The notes beneath the pieces were generated by a model, which worked only from the letters and a program-made list of their open reading frames with translations, did no database searches and was not told the DNA's origin. From NCBI GenBank assembly GCA_948968885.1, contig CAREUR010000002.1, positions 1-64,000 of the forward strand: 64,000 bases of DNA. Reading direction: 5' to 3'. The DNA comes from an uncultured Eubacteriales bacterium. Its GTDB lineage: Bacteria > Bacillota > Clostridia > Oscillospirales > Acutalibacteraceae. This document shows, in pieces, positions 8,520 through 17,030 of this stretch (positions within the stretch are counted from its first letter, which is position 1; every line of letters starts with the position of its first letter). The translations under genes were made by a program, and so were the position numbers.

Positions 8520-8750
8520 TCATTTCCTTTCTCTAATTTGAATATTTTGCGCTTCCGACTTTCTAATGCTAAGGTCAAACCCGCGAACGTTAATCTCAAT
8601 AGGGTCGCCAAAAGGGGCAATCCGCTTCATAATAACCAAAGCTCCCGGCGTGATACCCATGTCCACAATCCTACGCCGCAAGCCTTTATCGCAGACGATT
8701 TTTTCTACAACTCCCAATTGGCCCGGCTTTAAATCGTTCAGCGTTTTCAC
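8520..8750 (-). CDS. feoA: Ferrous iron transport protein FeoA
   Basis: SH3-like cytosolic partner of FeoB. 76 residues beginning VKTLNDLKPGQ, with the family segment RRRIVDMGITPG and the closing DLSIRKSEAQNI. I chose GTG 8750 because AAAGGAG sits eight bases upstream and the protein then has normal FeoA length; a longer reading from ATG 8810 adds 20 unconserved residues. It is the first gene of the feo operon and overlaps the feoB ribosome binding site. Several bacteria need FeoA for FeoB activity, and the tight spacing here fits that. Confidence 0.93.
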   Translation of the reverse strand: MKTLNDLKPGQLGVVEKIVCDKGLRRRIVDMGITPGALVIMKRIAPFGDPIEINVRGFDLSIRKSEAQNIQIRERK

Positions 8751-8850
8751 CCCAAGTGCTCCTTTCAAAAATTTCCAAATAATAATGCTAATAGCAGCCT
8801 TCATGCTCACTCAGCGCAACCATAAACAAGCCGTCACAATAGTGTATGTG

Positions 8851-9708
8851 CTAATTAGAATCTTCATGTTTTTGGCCAAGGCAGTTGTGATATTCATTAA
8901 TCTTTGCCGTTAAAGCCTGAAAAAATTCAGCTTGCTTTTCTTGTGGGATTCCCTGCGACATGATAGCCAAAAAGTAAGGTTGATTGTTTTCGTCAAAAAT
9001 TATAGCCTCGTCGGCACAAATTAACTTACTAGGGATCCAGCCTGGTTTATGAAAAACAGTCAAATTAGGCACACCCGCAGGAATTTTGTCATTGTAAATT
9101 CCGCTTGAGTAAAAAGATTTAATCATTTTTGCAAGTGCAGTGCCGTTGGACATATATCGATAAAGGATCTCCAAGTGCAAAACCAAGTCCTCGGCGCTAA
9201 AACTTTGAAGCGAGAGTCTTTCCGTTTCAATTATAATTCCAAAAGGAGCTAAAAATTCTTTCAAATATGGCTCTGTGGCAACTTCCATCATAAGCATCCG
9301 AAATGCCACGTTGTCGCTATGCGTAATTAATAATTTAAGTAACTGCTCTATCGTGTACCGTTTTCCAAACTCTTCATATTGAATTATCCCAGTCCCGCCG
9401 TATTTATGATAACTTTTGTACTCCACAGTATCGTTAAGATTTATCTTGCCGTTTTTAAGCATATCAAACACGCAAATAGCAAGGCAAGTCTTGTTAGTGC
9501 TTGCCGGGTCGTACTTTTTCTTGGGATTATAGCCTAAAACCTCACCATTACTGGGGTTTTTATAACAAAAGCCAACGTCATATTTTTGGCACATATCGAA
9601 TATGTCTGCCGTTAGCGTTTGACAACTGCAAGCGTTAACGCTATTTTTAGCACAAGATATAGATAAAAAAAGCATTAAAATTACCGTAAAAATTCTTTTA
9701 ATTTTCAT
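8851..9708 (-). CDS. Secreted serine hydrolase of the class A beta-lactamase fold
   Basis: 285 residues with an N-terminal signal sequence (about 1-19, ending SISC; a lipoprotein is possible but the lipobox is weak). The serine-penicilloyl motifs are present in order: S70-T-N-K73, SDN at 131-133 and a KTG equivalent HKPG at 221-224. The omega-loop region around LQSFSAEDL does not show a clear glutamate equivalent to Glu166 of true class A enzymes, so penicillin hydrolysis is uncertain. A DD-peptidase-like or lactone-cleaving role is possible. AGGAG lies 15 bases before the ATG, a long spacing. Convergent with nothing, transcribed towards feo, but separated from it. Confidence 0.8.
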   Translation of the reverse strand: MKIKRIFTVILMLFLSISCAKNSVNACSCQTLTADIFDMCQKYDVGFCYKNPSNGEVLGYNPKKKYDPASTNKTCLAICVFDMLKNGKINLNDTVEYKSYHKYGGTGIIQYEEFGKRYTIEQLLKLLITHSDNVAFRMLMMEVATEPYLKEFLAPFGIIIETERLSLQSFSAEDLVLHLEILYRYMSNGTALAKMIKSFYSSGIYNDKIPAGVPNLTVFHKPGWIPSKLICADEAIIFDENNQPYFLAIMSQGIPQEKQAEFFQALTAKINEYHNCLGQKHEDSN

Positions 9709-9845
9709 TAATAATTAGGCAACTCCTTTGATATGCAACCTAATAACTAGGTTTAAAATTAACCTAAAAAATTTTTTACCCTTAATATTATACCAAAGGC
9801 AGCAAAAACTTTCAATATCAGAGTTATTGCCACTTCTGCAGCCGC

Positions 9846-9883
9846 AAAAATGAACTAGGCGCCCCGAAGGACGCCCGGTTCAT
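9846..9883 (-). terminator. Terminator downstream of tRNA-Arg
   Basis: Outer arms ATGAAC/GTTCAT (9850-9855, 9878-9883) and an inner GC-rich GGCG..CGCC stem, with TTTTT following on the minus strand. It terminates the tRNA transcript. Confidence 0.75.
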
Positions 9884-9927
9884 ATTTAATTAAAAAGAAA
9901 AGGAATTAAAAAATTTATAGACGTACG

Positions 9928-10004
9928 TGGCGCGCCAGAAGGGATTCGAACCCCTGACCTCTTGGTTCGTAGCCAAACACTCTATCCAACTGAGCTACTG
10001 GCGC
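9928..10004 (-). tRNA. tRNA-Arg (anticodon ACG), CCA encoded
   Basis: A full cloverleaf reads on the minus strand. The acceptor stem GCGCCAG pairs with CTGGCGC, then discriminator G and a genomic CCA at 9928-9930. The anticodon stem is TTGG/CCAA with loop CTACGAA, giving anticodon ACG (read as ICG). The T arm contains GGTTCGAATCC. A terminator hairpin follows immediately. Confidence 0.97.
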
Positions 10005-10189
10005 ACGCTGCAACGTTATATTAACACATTCGATTTAAGAAATCAAGCTGCGCGTTTCAAATTCGGATGATTGCTTAAATACTCGAGGCAAAAACAATAA
10101 AAACTAGTAAAAAAGGCCATAAACCTAATAAAATATTTTTAAATTCTCCAAAAAACTCCAAATTCGAAGCTAAAAACCTGCATTAAAAT

Positions 10190-11026
10190 CTAACTAAAGA
10201 GCGCAAAATACAGCAAAACTACGATTCCGAGCGCTATTCGATAATATCCAAAGAGCTTAAAGTCGTGTTTTTTTATGTAGCTCATTAAAAATTTTATTGC
10301 CCAAATCGACACCAAAAACGCTACCATAACGCCGGAAATCAGGATTCCTATTTCTGTAATCGAAAAACTCATACCGACTTTTAACACATATTTCAAAAGT
10401 TTAAGCCCGCTCGCGCCGAACATTACTGGGATTGCCAAGAAAAATGAATACTCTGCAGCAATGCTTCGCGAAGCTCCCAACAGGCTAGCACCGATTATCG
10501 TGGCTCCGGAGCGTGACGTGCCGGGGACTAACGCTAAAACCTGAAACACACCTATTAAAAGCGCTGTTTTGTAGTCCAGCTTATTTAGCCGGTCTATTGG
10601 GGTTTGACGATTTTTATTTTCTATAATCAAAAATAAAATTCCGTACAAAATCAGCATTAGCGCCACTGTTACCGGGCTATATAATTTTTCGTGGATAAAG
10701 TCATCAAACAAAAATCCCACTACAGCGGCCGGAACGCATCCGACTATTACTTTTCCCCACAAACTGAGCGTCTCTTTTTTCTCAGCCTCGTTTTTCCGCT
10801 TTGAAAGTGGATTCAGCTTGTTAAAGTACAAGTAAAGCACCGCCAAGATTGACCCCAGCTGCACTACCACCAGGAACATGTCTAGGAAGGACTTCGTCAC
10901 GTTGAGCTTTATGGATTCGTCTAGCAAAATCATGTGCCCCGTGCTGCTTATCGGCAACCACTCTGTTATGCCCTGCACCACGCCGATGACCACTGCTTTT
11001 AATATCTCTGCCAAGTTACCAAACAT
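10190..11026 (-). CDS. uppP: Undecaprenyl-diphosphatase UppP (BacA)
   Basis: Membrane phosphatase that recycles undecaprenyl pyrophosphate to the lipid carrier for peptidoglycan and other envelope polymers; extra copies confer bacitracin tolerance. 278 residues with the two signature segments [11 protein letters not shown] near the N-terminus and PGTSRSGAT mid-protein, spread over about eight membrane helices. I chose ATG 11026 because AGGAGAGG lies ten bases upstream and the length is then normal. The reading frame stays open upstream to 11173, but that extension is unconserved. Divergent from the NifU-like gene. Confidence 0.95.
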   Translation of the reverse strand: MFGNLAEILKAVVIGVVQGITEWLPISSTGHMILLDESIKLNVTKSFLDMFLVVVQLGSILAVLYLYFNKLNPLSKRKNEAEKKETLSLWGKVIVGCVPAAVVGFLFDDFIHEKLYSPVTVALMLILYGILFLIIENKNRQTPIDRLNKLDYKTALLIGVFQVLALVPGTSRSGATIIGASLLGASRSIAAEYSFFLAIPVMFGASGLKLLKYVLKVGMSFSITEIGILISGVMVAFLVSIWAIKFLMSYIKKHDFKLFGYYRIALGIVVLLYFALFS

Positions 11027-11279
11027 ACCTGTTAACCCCTCTCCTGCTGCAAATCTTAGTATCGTAAAAATAGTTTTGCTGCGCCAAGGCGCATTACAGC
11101 TAAAACTAGCATTTTTAACTCTTACGCCAGCATATATTAAATTATGTTTCATTTTTGGCGCCAAGTCAAGCAAAATCGGCCAGCTATTGCAAAAATTGCT
11201 GATTGCGCAAGGCGCGAAAAAGAATTATACTAATACGACAAGCATTTCACCTAAAAAAGCGAAAGGAGCTGCGGTACGC

Positions 11280-11972
11280 ATGGAATACACCGCAAAAGTT
11301 GAGCAGATGTGCCATGTAAACAGCTGCCCGAGCCACGGGCCTTCGGCTATTCCGGAAGAGGGCAAGTGGGTAAAGGCCTACAATATCGCGGACATCTCTG
11401 GGCTGTCGCACGGAATCGGCTGGTGTGCGCCTCAGCAAGGAGCCTGCAAGTTGACATTGAACGTGAAGAGCGGGATAATCGAGGAGGCGCTTGTGGAGAC
11501 CATTGGGTGCTCCGGCATGACGCATTCTGCTGCGATGGCTGCGGAAATCTTGCCCGGAAAGACTCTGCTAGAGGCTTTGAACACCGACTTGGTCTGCGAT
11601 GCCATCAACGTTGCCATGCGCGAGATCTTCAAGCAATTCGCTTACGGTCGGACTCAGACGGCTTTTTCCGAAGGTGGACTGCCAATTGGCGCCGGTTTGG
11701 AGGACCTTGGCAAAGGAGAACGCTCGCAGGTTGGCACAATGTACAGCACCAAGCTCGCTGGAGTGCGATATCTCGAGACGGCCGAGGGGTACATATTGTC
11801 TTTGGGTCTCAACAAAGATGGCCAGGTCTGCGGATACAAATTTGTAAATGTGGGACAAATGATGAAAGATATCCGAACCGGCACGGCTCCAAACGATGCC
11901 TACACGCAAAACATTAGTATCTACGGGCAATACGAAGCCGCCGCGAGGTACATCGACCCGCGCAATGACTGA
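11280..11972 (+). CDS. NifU-like iron-sulfur cluster assembly scaffold protein (GGGtGRT partner)
   Basis: 230 residues. The central part carries an IscU/NifU-type scaffold fold: a cysteine in WCAPQQGACKL, a second in the hallmark ETIGCSGMTHSAA, and a helical C-terminal part. N-terminal Cys residues (VEQMCHVNSCPSHG) add a further possible metal site. In Clostridia this protein is regularly encoded immediately before a GGGtGRT-family protein, as here with a 12-base gap. The joint role of the pair is not established; Fe-S or other sulfur/metal chemistry is the usual suggestion. ATG 11280 follows GAAAGGAG. The longer reading frame from 10878 runs antisense to uppP and is rejected. Confidence 0.85.
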   Translation: MEYTAKVEQMCHVNSCPSHGPSAIPEEGKWVKAYNIADISGLSHGIGWCAPQQGACKLTLNVKSGIIEEALVETIGCSGMTHSAAMAAEILPGKTLLEALNTDLVCDAINVAMREIFKQFAYGRTQTAFSEGGLPIGAGLEDLGKGERSQVGTMYSTKLAGVRYLETAEGYILSLGLNKDGQVCGYKFVNVGQMMKDIRTGTAPNDAYTQNISIYGQYEAAARYIDPRND

Positions 11973-11984
11973 AGGAGGCTGGCT

Positions 11985-12998
11985 ATGACCGATTCTACAA
12001 ACTTTGAAGGCAAGGAGCGCCGCATGGAGAAAATTACGGTGTGCCTCGATAAATACGGCATTGACTCTCTTCGCGCCGCGCAGGATATCTGCAGAAGCTG
12101 CGGTATTGACGTTTTTTTCATGATAAAAAAGATTCAGCCCATCGCCTTTTGCGACGCTTGCTGGGCGTACACCTTGGGCTGCGCAATCGCCATTAAAACT
12201 GCCGCTCAGACGGCTCCAGAGGCTGCGAAATTGATTGGTGTTGGCTTGGAGGCCTTTTGCATCCCGGATTCTGTTGCCGAGCAGCGCCACGTTGGCCTTG
12301 GTCACGGGAATTTGGCCGCTATGCTTCTTCTGGAGTCTACTGAATGCTTCGCTTTTATCGCTGGGCACGAGTCTTTTGCCGCTGCAGAGGGTGCCATCGG
12401 GATTGTGAGTGCTGCAAATAAAGCTCGCAAGCGGCCTCTTCGCGTAATTTTGAATGGTCTGGGCAAGGACGCGGCGTACATTATCTCTCGGGTTAACGGC
12501 TTTACCTACGTTAAAACCAGTTTTGACCATGCTTCTGACGTTTTGAGCATTATTGAAGAAAAATCTTTTTCTGGCAGCGAGCGCGCTAGAATCCGGTGTT
12601 TTGGCGCCGACGACGCTATGGAGGGCGTTGCTATCATGCAGCACGAGAACGTTGATGTCTCCATCACCGGTAACTCGACAAATCCCACGCGGTTTCAGCA
12701 TCTTGTTGCGGGCATTTATAAAAAATGGGCGACTGAAAACGGCAAAAAATATTTCTCGGTCGCTTCGGGCGGAGGCACGGGCCGCACGCTGCACCCTGAT
12801 AACGTCGCGGCCGGCCCGGCTTCTTACGGCCTTACTGACTCTATGGGTCGAATGCATTGTGATGTTCAATTTGCCGGCTCGTCGTCTGTTCCGGCACATG
12901 TGGAGATGATGGGCCTAGTTGGCATGGGCAATAACCCTATGGTCGGAGCTACGGTTGCCTGCGCGGTCGCCGTTTTTGAGGCCATCAATAAAAAGTGA
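11985..12998 (+). CDS. GGGtGRT family protein
   Basis: 337 residues, family length, with the defining motif SGGGTGRTLHPDN near residue 260 and a conserved ending that includes GMGNNPMVGATVACAVAV. Cys-rich segments occur near residues 28-60 (DICRSCGI, FCDACWAYTLGCA). The structure or reaction is not known to me. It is operon-coupled to the NifU-like protein, starting at ATG 11985 behind GGAGG. The next promoter (12999-13027) starts right at its stop codon, so the pair forms a closed two-gene unit. Confidence 0.88.
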   Translation: MTDSTNFEGKERRMEKITVCLDKYGIDSLRAAQDICRSCGIDVFFMIKKIQPIAFCDACWAYTLGCAIAIKTAAQTAPEAAKLIGVGLEAFCIPDSVAEQRHVGLGHGNLAAMLLLESTECFAFIAGHESFAAAEGAIGIVSAANKARKRPLRVILNGLGKDAAYIISRVNGFTYVKTSFDHASDVLSIIEEKSFSGSERARIRCFGADDAMEGVAIMQHENVDVSITGNSTNPTRFQHLVAGIYKKWATENGKKYFSVASGGGTGRTLHPDNVAAGPASYGLTDSMGRMHCDVQFAGSSSVPAHVEMMGLVGMGNNPMVGATVACAVAVFEAINKK

Positions 12999-13027
12999 TT
13001 TACATTTTGCGCAAAGTGTGTTATAAT
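12999..13027 (+). promoter_or_regulatory. SigA-type promoter of the thiamin-precursor transporter operon
   Basis: TTTACA at 12999-13004 and TATAAT at 13022-13027 with a 17-base spacer, about 15 bases before the TPP riboswitch. Confidence 0.8.
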
Positions 13028-13041
13028 TGCTGCAAGTTGAA

Positions 13042-13130
13042 AAAGGGGTGCTGGCGCGCGTTTTGGCGCCGCCGGCTGAGAACGGTTTCGTAACCCATGA
13101 CCTGATTCGGGTAATGCCGACGGAGGGAAA
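13042..13130 (+). promoter_or_regulatory. TPP (THI-box) riboswitch
   Basis: The characteristic blocks occur in order: AGGGGTGC, then a variable hairpin of GGCGC/GCGCC type, GGCTGAGA at about 13074-13081, an ACCC helix, GACCTGATTCGGGTAATGCC and the closing CGGAGGGA. It is followed by a terminator and by transporter genes, so TPP should switch off transcription. Confidence 0.96.
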
Positions 13131-13167
13131 TATTGGATTGTGGCTTGTTTTAAGGCTGGATTTTTCG

Positions 13168-13221
13168 CCGTCTGCAGGGGTGTTTGTATTATCTCCCGTT
13201 GCCAGACGGATTTTTCTTTTT
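13168..13221 (+). terminator. Intrinsic terminator, expression platform of the TPP riboswitch
   Basis: Arms CCGTCTG (13168-13174) and CAGACGG (13203-13209) with an inner GGGG/CTCCC contact, then a T-rich tail to 13221. No ORF lies between the riboswitch and this hairpin, as expected for attenuation. Confidence 0.85.
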
Positions 13222-13290
13222 CCGAAATTAAAATTGTTGAGATTGGCTTTGGATTAGGGATTTAAATCAACCACAAAGTGAGAAAAAATA

Positions 13291-14052
13291 ATGATTAAAA
13301 AATTTGTAAAACTGAATCTGCCCGCGATGATTTTTGTTTTGATTTTGATACTCATCTGGGGCGCAGTGTCGGAGTCTGGCGCCATTCCGCAGTTTATATT
13401 GCCTTCGCCGGGCGCAACTTTCACGGCACTCGTTAGAAATTTGCCAATACTGATGCAACATTCGGTCACCACACTCTTAGAGACGGCTTTGGGGCTACTT
13501 TTTAGCGTGATTCTTGCCATTATCTTTGCGGTTTTGATGGATCGATTCGTAACCATAAAACGCGCGATTTATCCGGTTTTAATCGTGACGCAGACGGTGC
13601 CAACCATCGCCATCGCGCCGTTTATCGTCTTACTTTTTGGGTATGACATGCTGCCAAAGGTCATTTTGGTGATGATTTGCTGCTTTTTCCCTATTGCAAT
13701 CTCGCTTTGCGACGGACTTTCTAATGTTGAGGCCGATTACTTGAACCTGATGCGCGGCATGAATGCTACGTACACGCAGACTTTGATCCATTTGAAGATT
13801 CCGTTTGCTGTGCCCTCGTTTTTTTCGGGCTTAAAGGTCTCGGTCACATACGCGTTTATCAGCGCGGTGGTTGCCGAATGGCTTGGCGGGACCTGCGGAC
13901 TCGGTGTTTACATGACTCGGGTTAAGGCAGCCTATGCGTTTGATCGGCTTTTTGCATCGATATTTTTCATCTCGGCTGTGAGTTTTGCCTTTGTCAAGGT
14001 GATTGACTTTGCACAAAAAAAGGTGCTAAATCGTCTTCATTTAGACGCTTAA
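13291..14052 (+). CDS. thiX: ABC transporter permease for a thiamin pyrimidine precursor (ThiX-like)
   Basis: 253 residues with five or six membrane helices and the binding-protein-dependent permease EAA-like loop around residues 155-175 (EADYLNLMRGMNATYTQTL). It resembles the SsuC/TauC/ThiX group. The substrate call rests on the TPP riboswitch upstream and the NMT1/THI5-like binding protein downstream: the system probably imports formyl-aminopyrimidine or HMP. It is the first gene of the three-gene operon; ATG 13291 has only a weak purine-rich ribosome site. Confidence 0.87.
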   Translation: MIKKFVKLNLPAMIFVLILILIWGAVSESGAIPQFILPSPGATFTALVRNLPILMQHSVTTLLETALGLLFSVILAIIFAVLMDRFVTIKRAIYPVLIVTQTVPTIAIAPFIVLLFGYDMLPKVILVMICCFFPIAISLCDGLSNVEADYLNLMRGMNATYTQTLIHLKIPFAVPSFFSGLKVSVTYAFISAVVAEWLGGTCGLGVYMTRVKAAYAFDRLFASIFFISAVSFAFVKVIDFAQKKVLNRLHLDA

Positions 14053-14067
14053 AGGAGCCGAATGCAA

Positions 14068-15081
14068 ATGCATATTAGAAAAATTTCCGGATGCACTACC
14101 ATTTGTGCCGCCTTAATTTTGATTTCTATAGCGGTGGCTTGTATTTACTCAAGGTCTTATAATTGCGATAATTCTCTGCAAAAGGTCACTATTTTGCTAG
14201 ACTGGACGCCAAATACAAATCACACTGGGATTTATATCGCGCAGAAACTGGATTACTTTCACGATGAAGGCCTAGAGGTGACTATACAGCAGCCGCCGCA
14301 AGAAAGCTCCACCGCGCTGGTCGCTGCAGGCAAGGTCGAATTCGCAGTTGCTTTTCAGGACTTTTTGGCGCCAGCCCTAACTTCGGACACCCCGATACCG
14401 GTTAAGGCTGTGGCTGCAATCGCGCAGCACAATACTTCGGGCATTATCTGCAAGAAGTCCGCAAATGTCCGCACCTACGCTGATTTGGAGTTTAAAGATT
14501 ACTCAACTTTTGATAATTTTATCGAGCTCGCATTGCTGAAATATTGCGTGGAGTCGCAGGGCGGCAGGTTCGAGAACATCAGCCTGATCCGCAACCAAAC
14601 AAACAACATTGCTGCGACGCTTGGCACCAGTGCTGACGCCGCGTGGGGGTATTTTGGCATTGAGAGCATTGTTGCGGCCAGCTTTGGCATCGAAAATGAC
14701 TTTCTTTTCTTTCGCGATGTGGATCCCGTTCTCGACTTTTACACGCCGGTTTTGATTTGCAACGAGAGCTACATTAATCGCAATCCAGCGGTCATAAAGA
14801 AAGTTTTGAAGGCGCTCTCGAAAGGTTACACTTTTGCGGCAAACCATCCGAAAGAGGCTACAGATATCTTATCTGAGTGCGTACCGGAGCTTGCTTGCAC
14901 CACTACGCTCGAAAGCCAAAAGTATATGTCCGCGCAGTATATAAGTGACACCCAGTGCTGGGGGATAATCGACGCCGCACGGTGGAATAATTTTTATGAC
15001 TGGCTGTTTGAAAAACGGATTATAAAAAGGCAAATTCCGCACAATTCCGCCTTTACGAACGAGTTTTTGCCGGGATATTAG
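14068..15081 (+). CDS. thiY: Substrate-binding protein of the thiamin-precursor ABC transporter (NMT1/THI5-like)
   Basis: About 337 residues. A signal or anchor helix (about residues 8-30, ending VACIYS) is followed by an NMT1/THI5 fold opening VTILLDWTPNTNHTGIYIA, the family's pyrimidine-binding start, with FAVAFQDFLAPAL further on. A lipoprotein cysteine is plausible near VAC. Two ATGs (14062 and 14068) follow AGGAG; the second has the better spacing of ten bases. The gene lies 15 bases after the permease and seven before the ATPase. Thiamin-pyrimidine specificity is inferred from fold and riboswitch. Confidence 0.88.
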   Translation: MHIRKISGCTTICAALILISIAVACIYSRSYNCDNSLQKVTILLDWTPNTNHTGIYIAQKLDYFHDEGLEVTIQQPPQESSTALVAAGKVEFAVAFQDFLAPALTSDTPIPVKAVAAIAQHNTSGIICKKSANVRTYADLEFKDYSTFDNFIELALLKYCVESQGGRFENISLIRNQTNNIAATLGTSADAAWGYFGIESIVAASFGIENDFLFFRDVDPVLDFYTPVLICNESYINRNPAVIKKVLKALSKGYTFAANHPKEATDILSECVPELACTTTLESQKYMSAQYISDTQCWGIIDAARWNNFYDWLFEKRIIKRQIPHNSAFTNEFLPGY

Positions 15082-15088
15082 GAGCATT

Positions 15089-15871
15089 ATGAGTAAAATT
15101 GAGATAAGGAACTTAACGAAATCGTACCGCGGGCGATGTGTTTTAGACAACATTTCGCTTTCTGTGAATGCGAACGAAACTATCGCCATTTTAGGGCAAA
15201 GCGGCTGCGGAAAAACTACGTTGCTTAAGATAATTGCCGGGCTAGAGAGTCCCGATCGCGGCCAAATTTTCATTGATGGCCTCGATGTTACAAACACTCC
15301 TGGCAAAGTTGGCTATATGCCGCAAGACGCCCTGCTTTTTCCATACAAAACTGTGCTCGAAAATGTGATTCTGCCGTTGATTTTATCTGGGAGAAAAAAA
15401 TCAGAAGCGAAGTTGTCTGCAAAAAAATATTTTACAGACTTTTTTATTTCTGGAACAGAAAATAAATATCCGTACGAACTTTCTGGCGGAATGCGCCAAA
15501 GAGTCGCCTTTTTGCGTACTTACATGCAAAGCAAAGACATTTTGATCTTGGATGAACCATTTAGCGCGCTCGATAATATCACCAAAACCGCCATGCACAA
15601 GTGGTACTTAGACGTTATAAACCGCTTTAGAAAGACGACCTTGCTTGTTACTCATAACATAGAAGAGGCTCTCTTTTTTGCAAGCGAGATTTATATTTCG
15701 TCTTCAACTGACCACAGCATCAAGAAAGCTCTAAGCATTCGCAACAACCAAAACCCAGATTTTCTGCATTCTAATGAATTCTTTAAATTAAGAAAAGAAC
15801 TAGCCGAAGGGCACTCTAGACTGCTTTGTCGAGCGCTTGGCACACCTTTAAATTATAAGAATTATTCCTAG
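15089..15871 (+). CDS. thiZ: ATP-binding protein of the thiamin-precursor ABC transporter
   Basis: 260 residues with Walker A GQSGCGKTT (about 35-43), Q-loop MPQDALLFPY, signature SGGMRQR, Walker B ILILDEPFSALD and the switch histidine in LVTHNIEEA. It closes the operon of permease, binding protein and ATPase. It belongs to the SsuB/TauB/ThiZ branch. The C-terminal 40 residues are less conserved. Debris of a serine recombinase begins only 17 bases after the stop. Confidence 0.9.
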   Translation: MSKIEIRNLTKSYRGRCVLDNISLSVNANETIAILGQSGCGKTTLLKIIAGLESPDRGQIFIDGLDVTNTPGKVGYMPQDALLFPYKTVLENVILPLILSGRKKSEAKLSAKKYFTDFFISGTENKYPYELSGGMRQRVAFLRTYMQSKDILILDEPFSALDNITKTAMHKWYLDVINRFRKTTLLVTHNIEEALFFASEIYISSSTDHSIKKALSIRNNQNPDFLHSNEFFKLRKELAEGHSRLLCRALGTPLNYKNYS

Positions 15872-15888
15872 AATTTATCCACAAATAA

Positions 15889-16530
15889 TTAAGTTTCCAA
15901 CGTTATGCAATAGGTCATCTGCCGCTTGGATACAAAAAAGATCCTGACAATCCCAAGCTTTGGCTAATCGATGACGAAGGCGCAGAGATTATAAGAAAAA
16001 TCTATGACCTTAGAAAGCAAGGCAAAAGCACGGTAAATATAGCTAAACTTTTAAAACGAGAAAAAATCTTGATTCCATCCATGTATGCCGCGCAAAAAGG
16101 CTACAGAAAGCCCTCAATTAAAAATCCGCGGAATAAATATCTTTGGACAGTCGAGATGGTAAGAAAAATCTTGTCAAACCAGTCTTACGTCGGCGATGTT
16201 GTTAACTACAAAACCTACAGCAAATCATTTAAGCTAAAAAAGAGAATAGAAAATGACCGTGAAAATTGGCAAGTCCATAAAAATGTCCATGAACCTATAA
16301 TTAATCGAGCTCTTTTTTAAGAAATTCAAAAATCGTTTGGGAACACAAAATATCGAAAACCTAAGCAAATCCTAAAAAACATTTTTGCGGGGTTGCTAAA
16401 GTGCTCAGACTGCGGGGCGAATCTCAATTATAAATTTACTCATGATAATCCTGCTAATCACTATTTTTCATGTAAAAACAATCGGGCGCAAAACGGGCTA
16501 TGCAAAAAATCGCACCACGTTATGGACTAA
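15889..16530 (+). pseudogene. Truncated serine recombinase (recombinase and zinc-ribbon parts) with an in-frame stop
   Basis: Conceptual translation in one frame gives the Recombinase domain of large serine integrases/transposases: GHLPLGYKKDP, then GAEIIRKIYDLRKQGKST, WTVEMVRKILSNQSYVGDVV. After a TAA at 16318-16320 it continues in the same frame into the zinc-ribbon part (GLLKCSDCGANLNY and a CKNN...CKKS pair). The N-terminal catalytic resolvase domain and the C-terminal coiled coil are missing. It is the remnant of an integrated element that no longer encodes an active enzyme. Confidence 0.85.
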
Positions 16531-16767
16531 ACTTGCACGGGTTCCCAAAGGCCAAGCCCTTTCAAAATCCTTTATTACGCTTCTTATTTAAAGGGCGCAC
16601 AAAAACTCAAAGCATCCGCATAGGTCCTAATAATCCGATATTTCCTAAGCTTTTTTGAACATAAATACGTTTTTAAACTTTTTGTGACTGCGAATTGACC
16701 AATTGCTTATTTACGCCCAATATCATCCAAGTTATTCCAGTTGATCTGTCCTTTTAGATTTAACTGA

Positions 16768-16905
16768 TATTATAAAATTTCAGTTAATGATTTGCTGATT
16801 GATAATTTGGACCTTGACGAGACGGGGCTAATACAGAAATACAGAAATTTGAGCACTGATAATAAAAATAAAGTTTTAGGTTTTTTAGAAGCGATTTCTC
16901 AATAA
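16768..16905 (+). pseudogene. C-terminal remnant of an XRE-family regulator
   Basis: An open segment without a start codon ends ETGLIQKYRNLSTDNKNKVL followed by GFLEAISQ and TAA. This is the typical tail of small helix-turn-helix phage/ICE repressors (pattern 'L..KYR.LS..NK..V..FL'). No DNA-binding domain remains. With the recombinase remnant it marks a decayed mobile element. Between 16531 and 16767 I see no gene. Confidence 0.5.
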
Positions 16906-16945
16906 CTTATAAAATTTATTTGGATCTTTAATTTAATAAATAAAA

Positions 16946-16975
16946 AAGCACCTCTGAAAGAATCCAGAGATGCTT
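16946..16975 (-). terminator. Terminator of the secreted protein gene at 17.0 kb
   Basis: Arms AAGCA-C-CTCTG and CAGAG-A-TGCTT; the minus-strand side is followed by a run of T residues. Confidence 0.65.
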
Positions 16976-17030
16976 AATTTTAACGAACACAGTCATTTAT
17001 CAAGACTTTACTATTGTTCTAAGCTATTAA

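Noticed and set aside
9928..10004. tRNA-Arg as attachment site for the phage-like operon
   Set aside because: The operon is 40 kb away and no repeat of the tRNA 3' end was noticed near 50 or 63 kb.
10878..11279. N-terminal extension of the NifU-like gene by 134 codons
   Set aside because: It runs antisense to uppP and lacks conservation signs; the ATG at 11280 has a strong ribosome site.
13027..13257. Frame of 76 codons over the TPP riboswitch
   Set aside because: The sequence is explained by riboswitch and terminator; no ribosome site.
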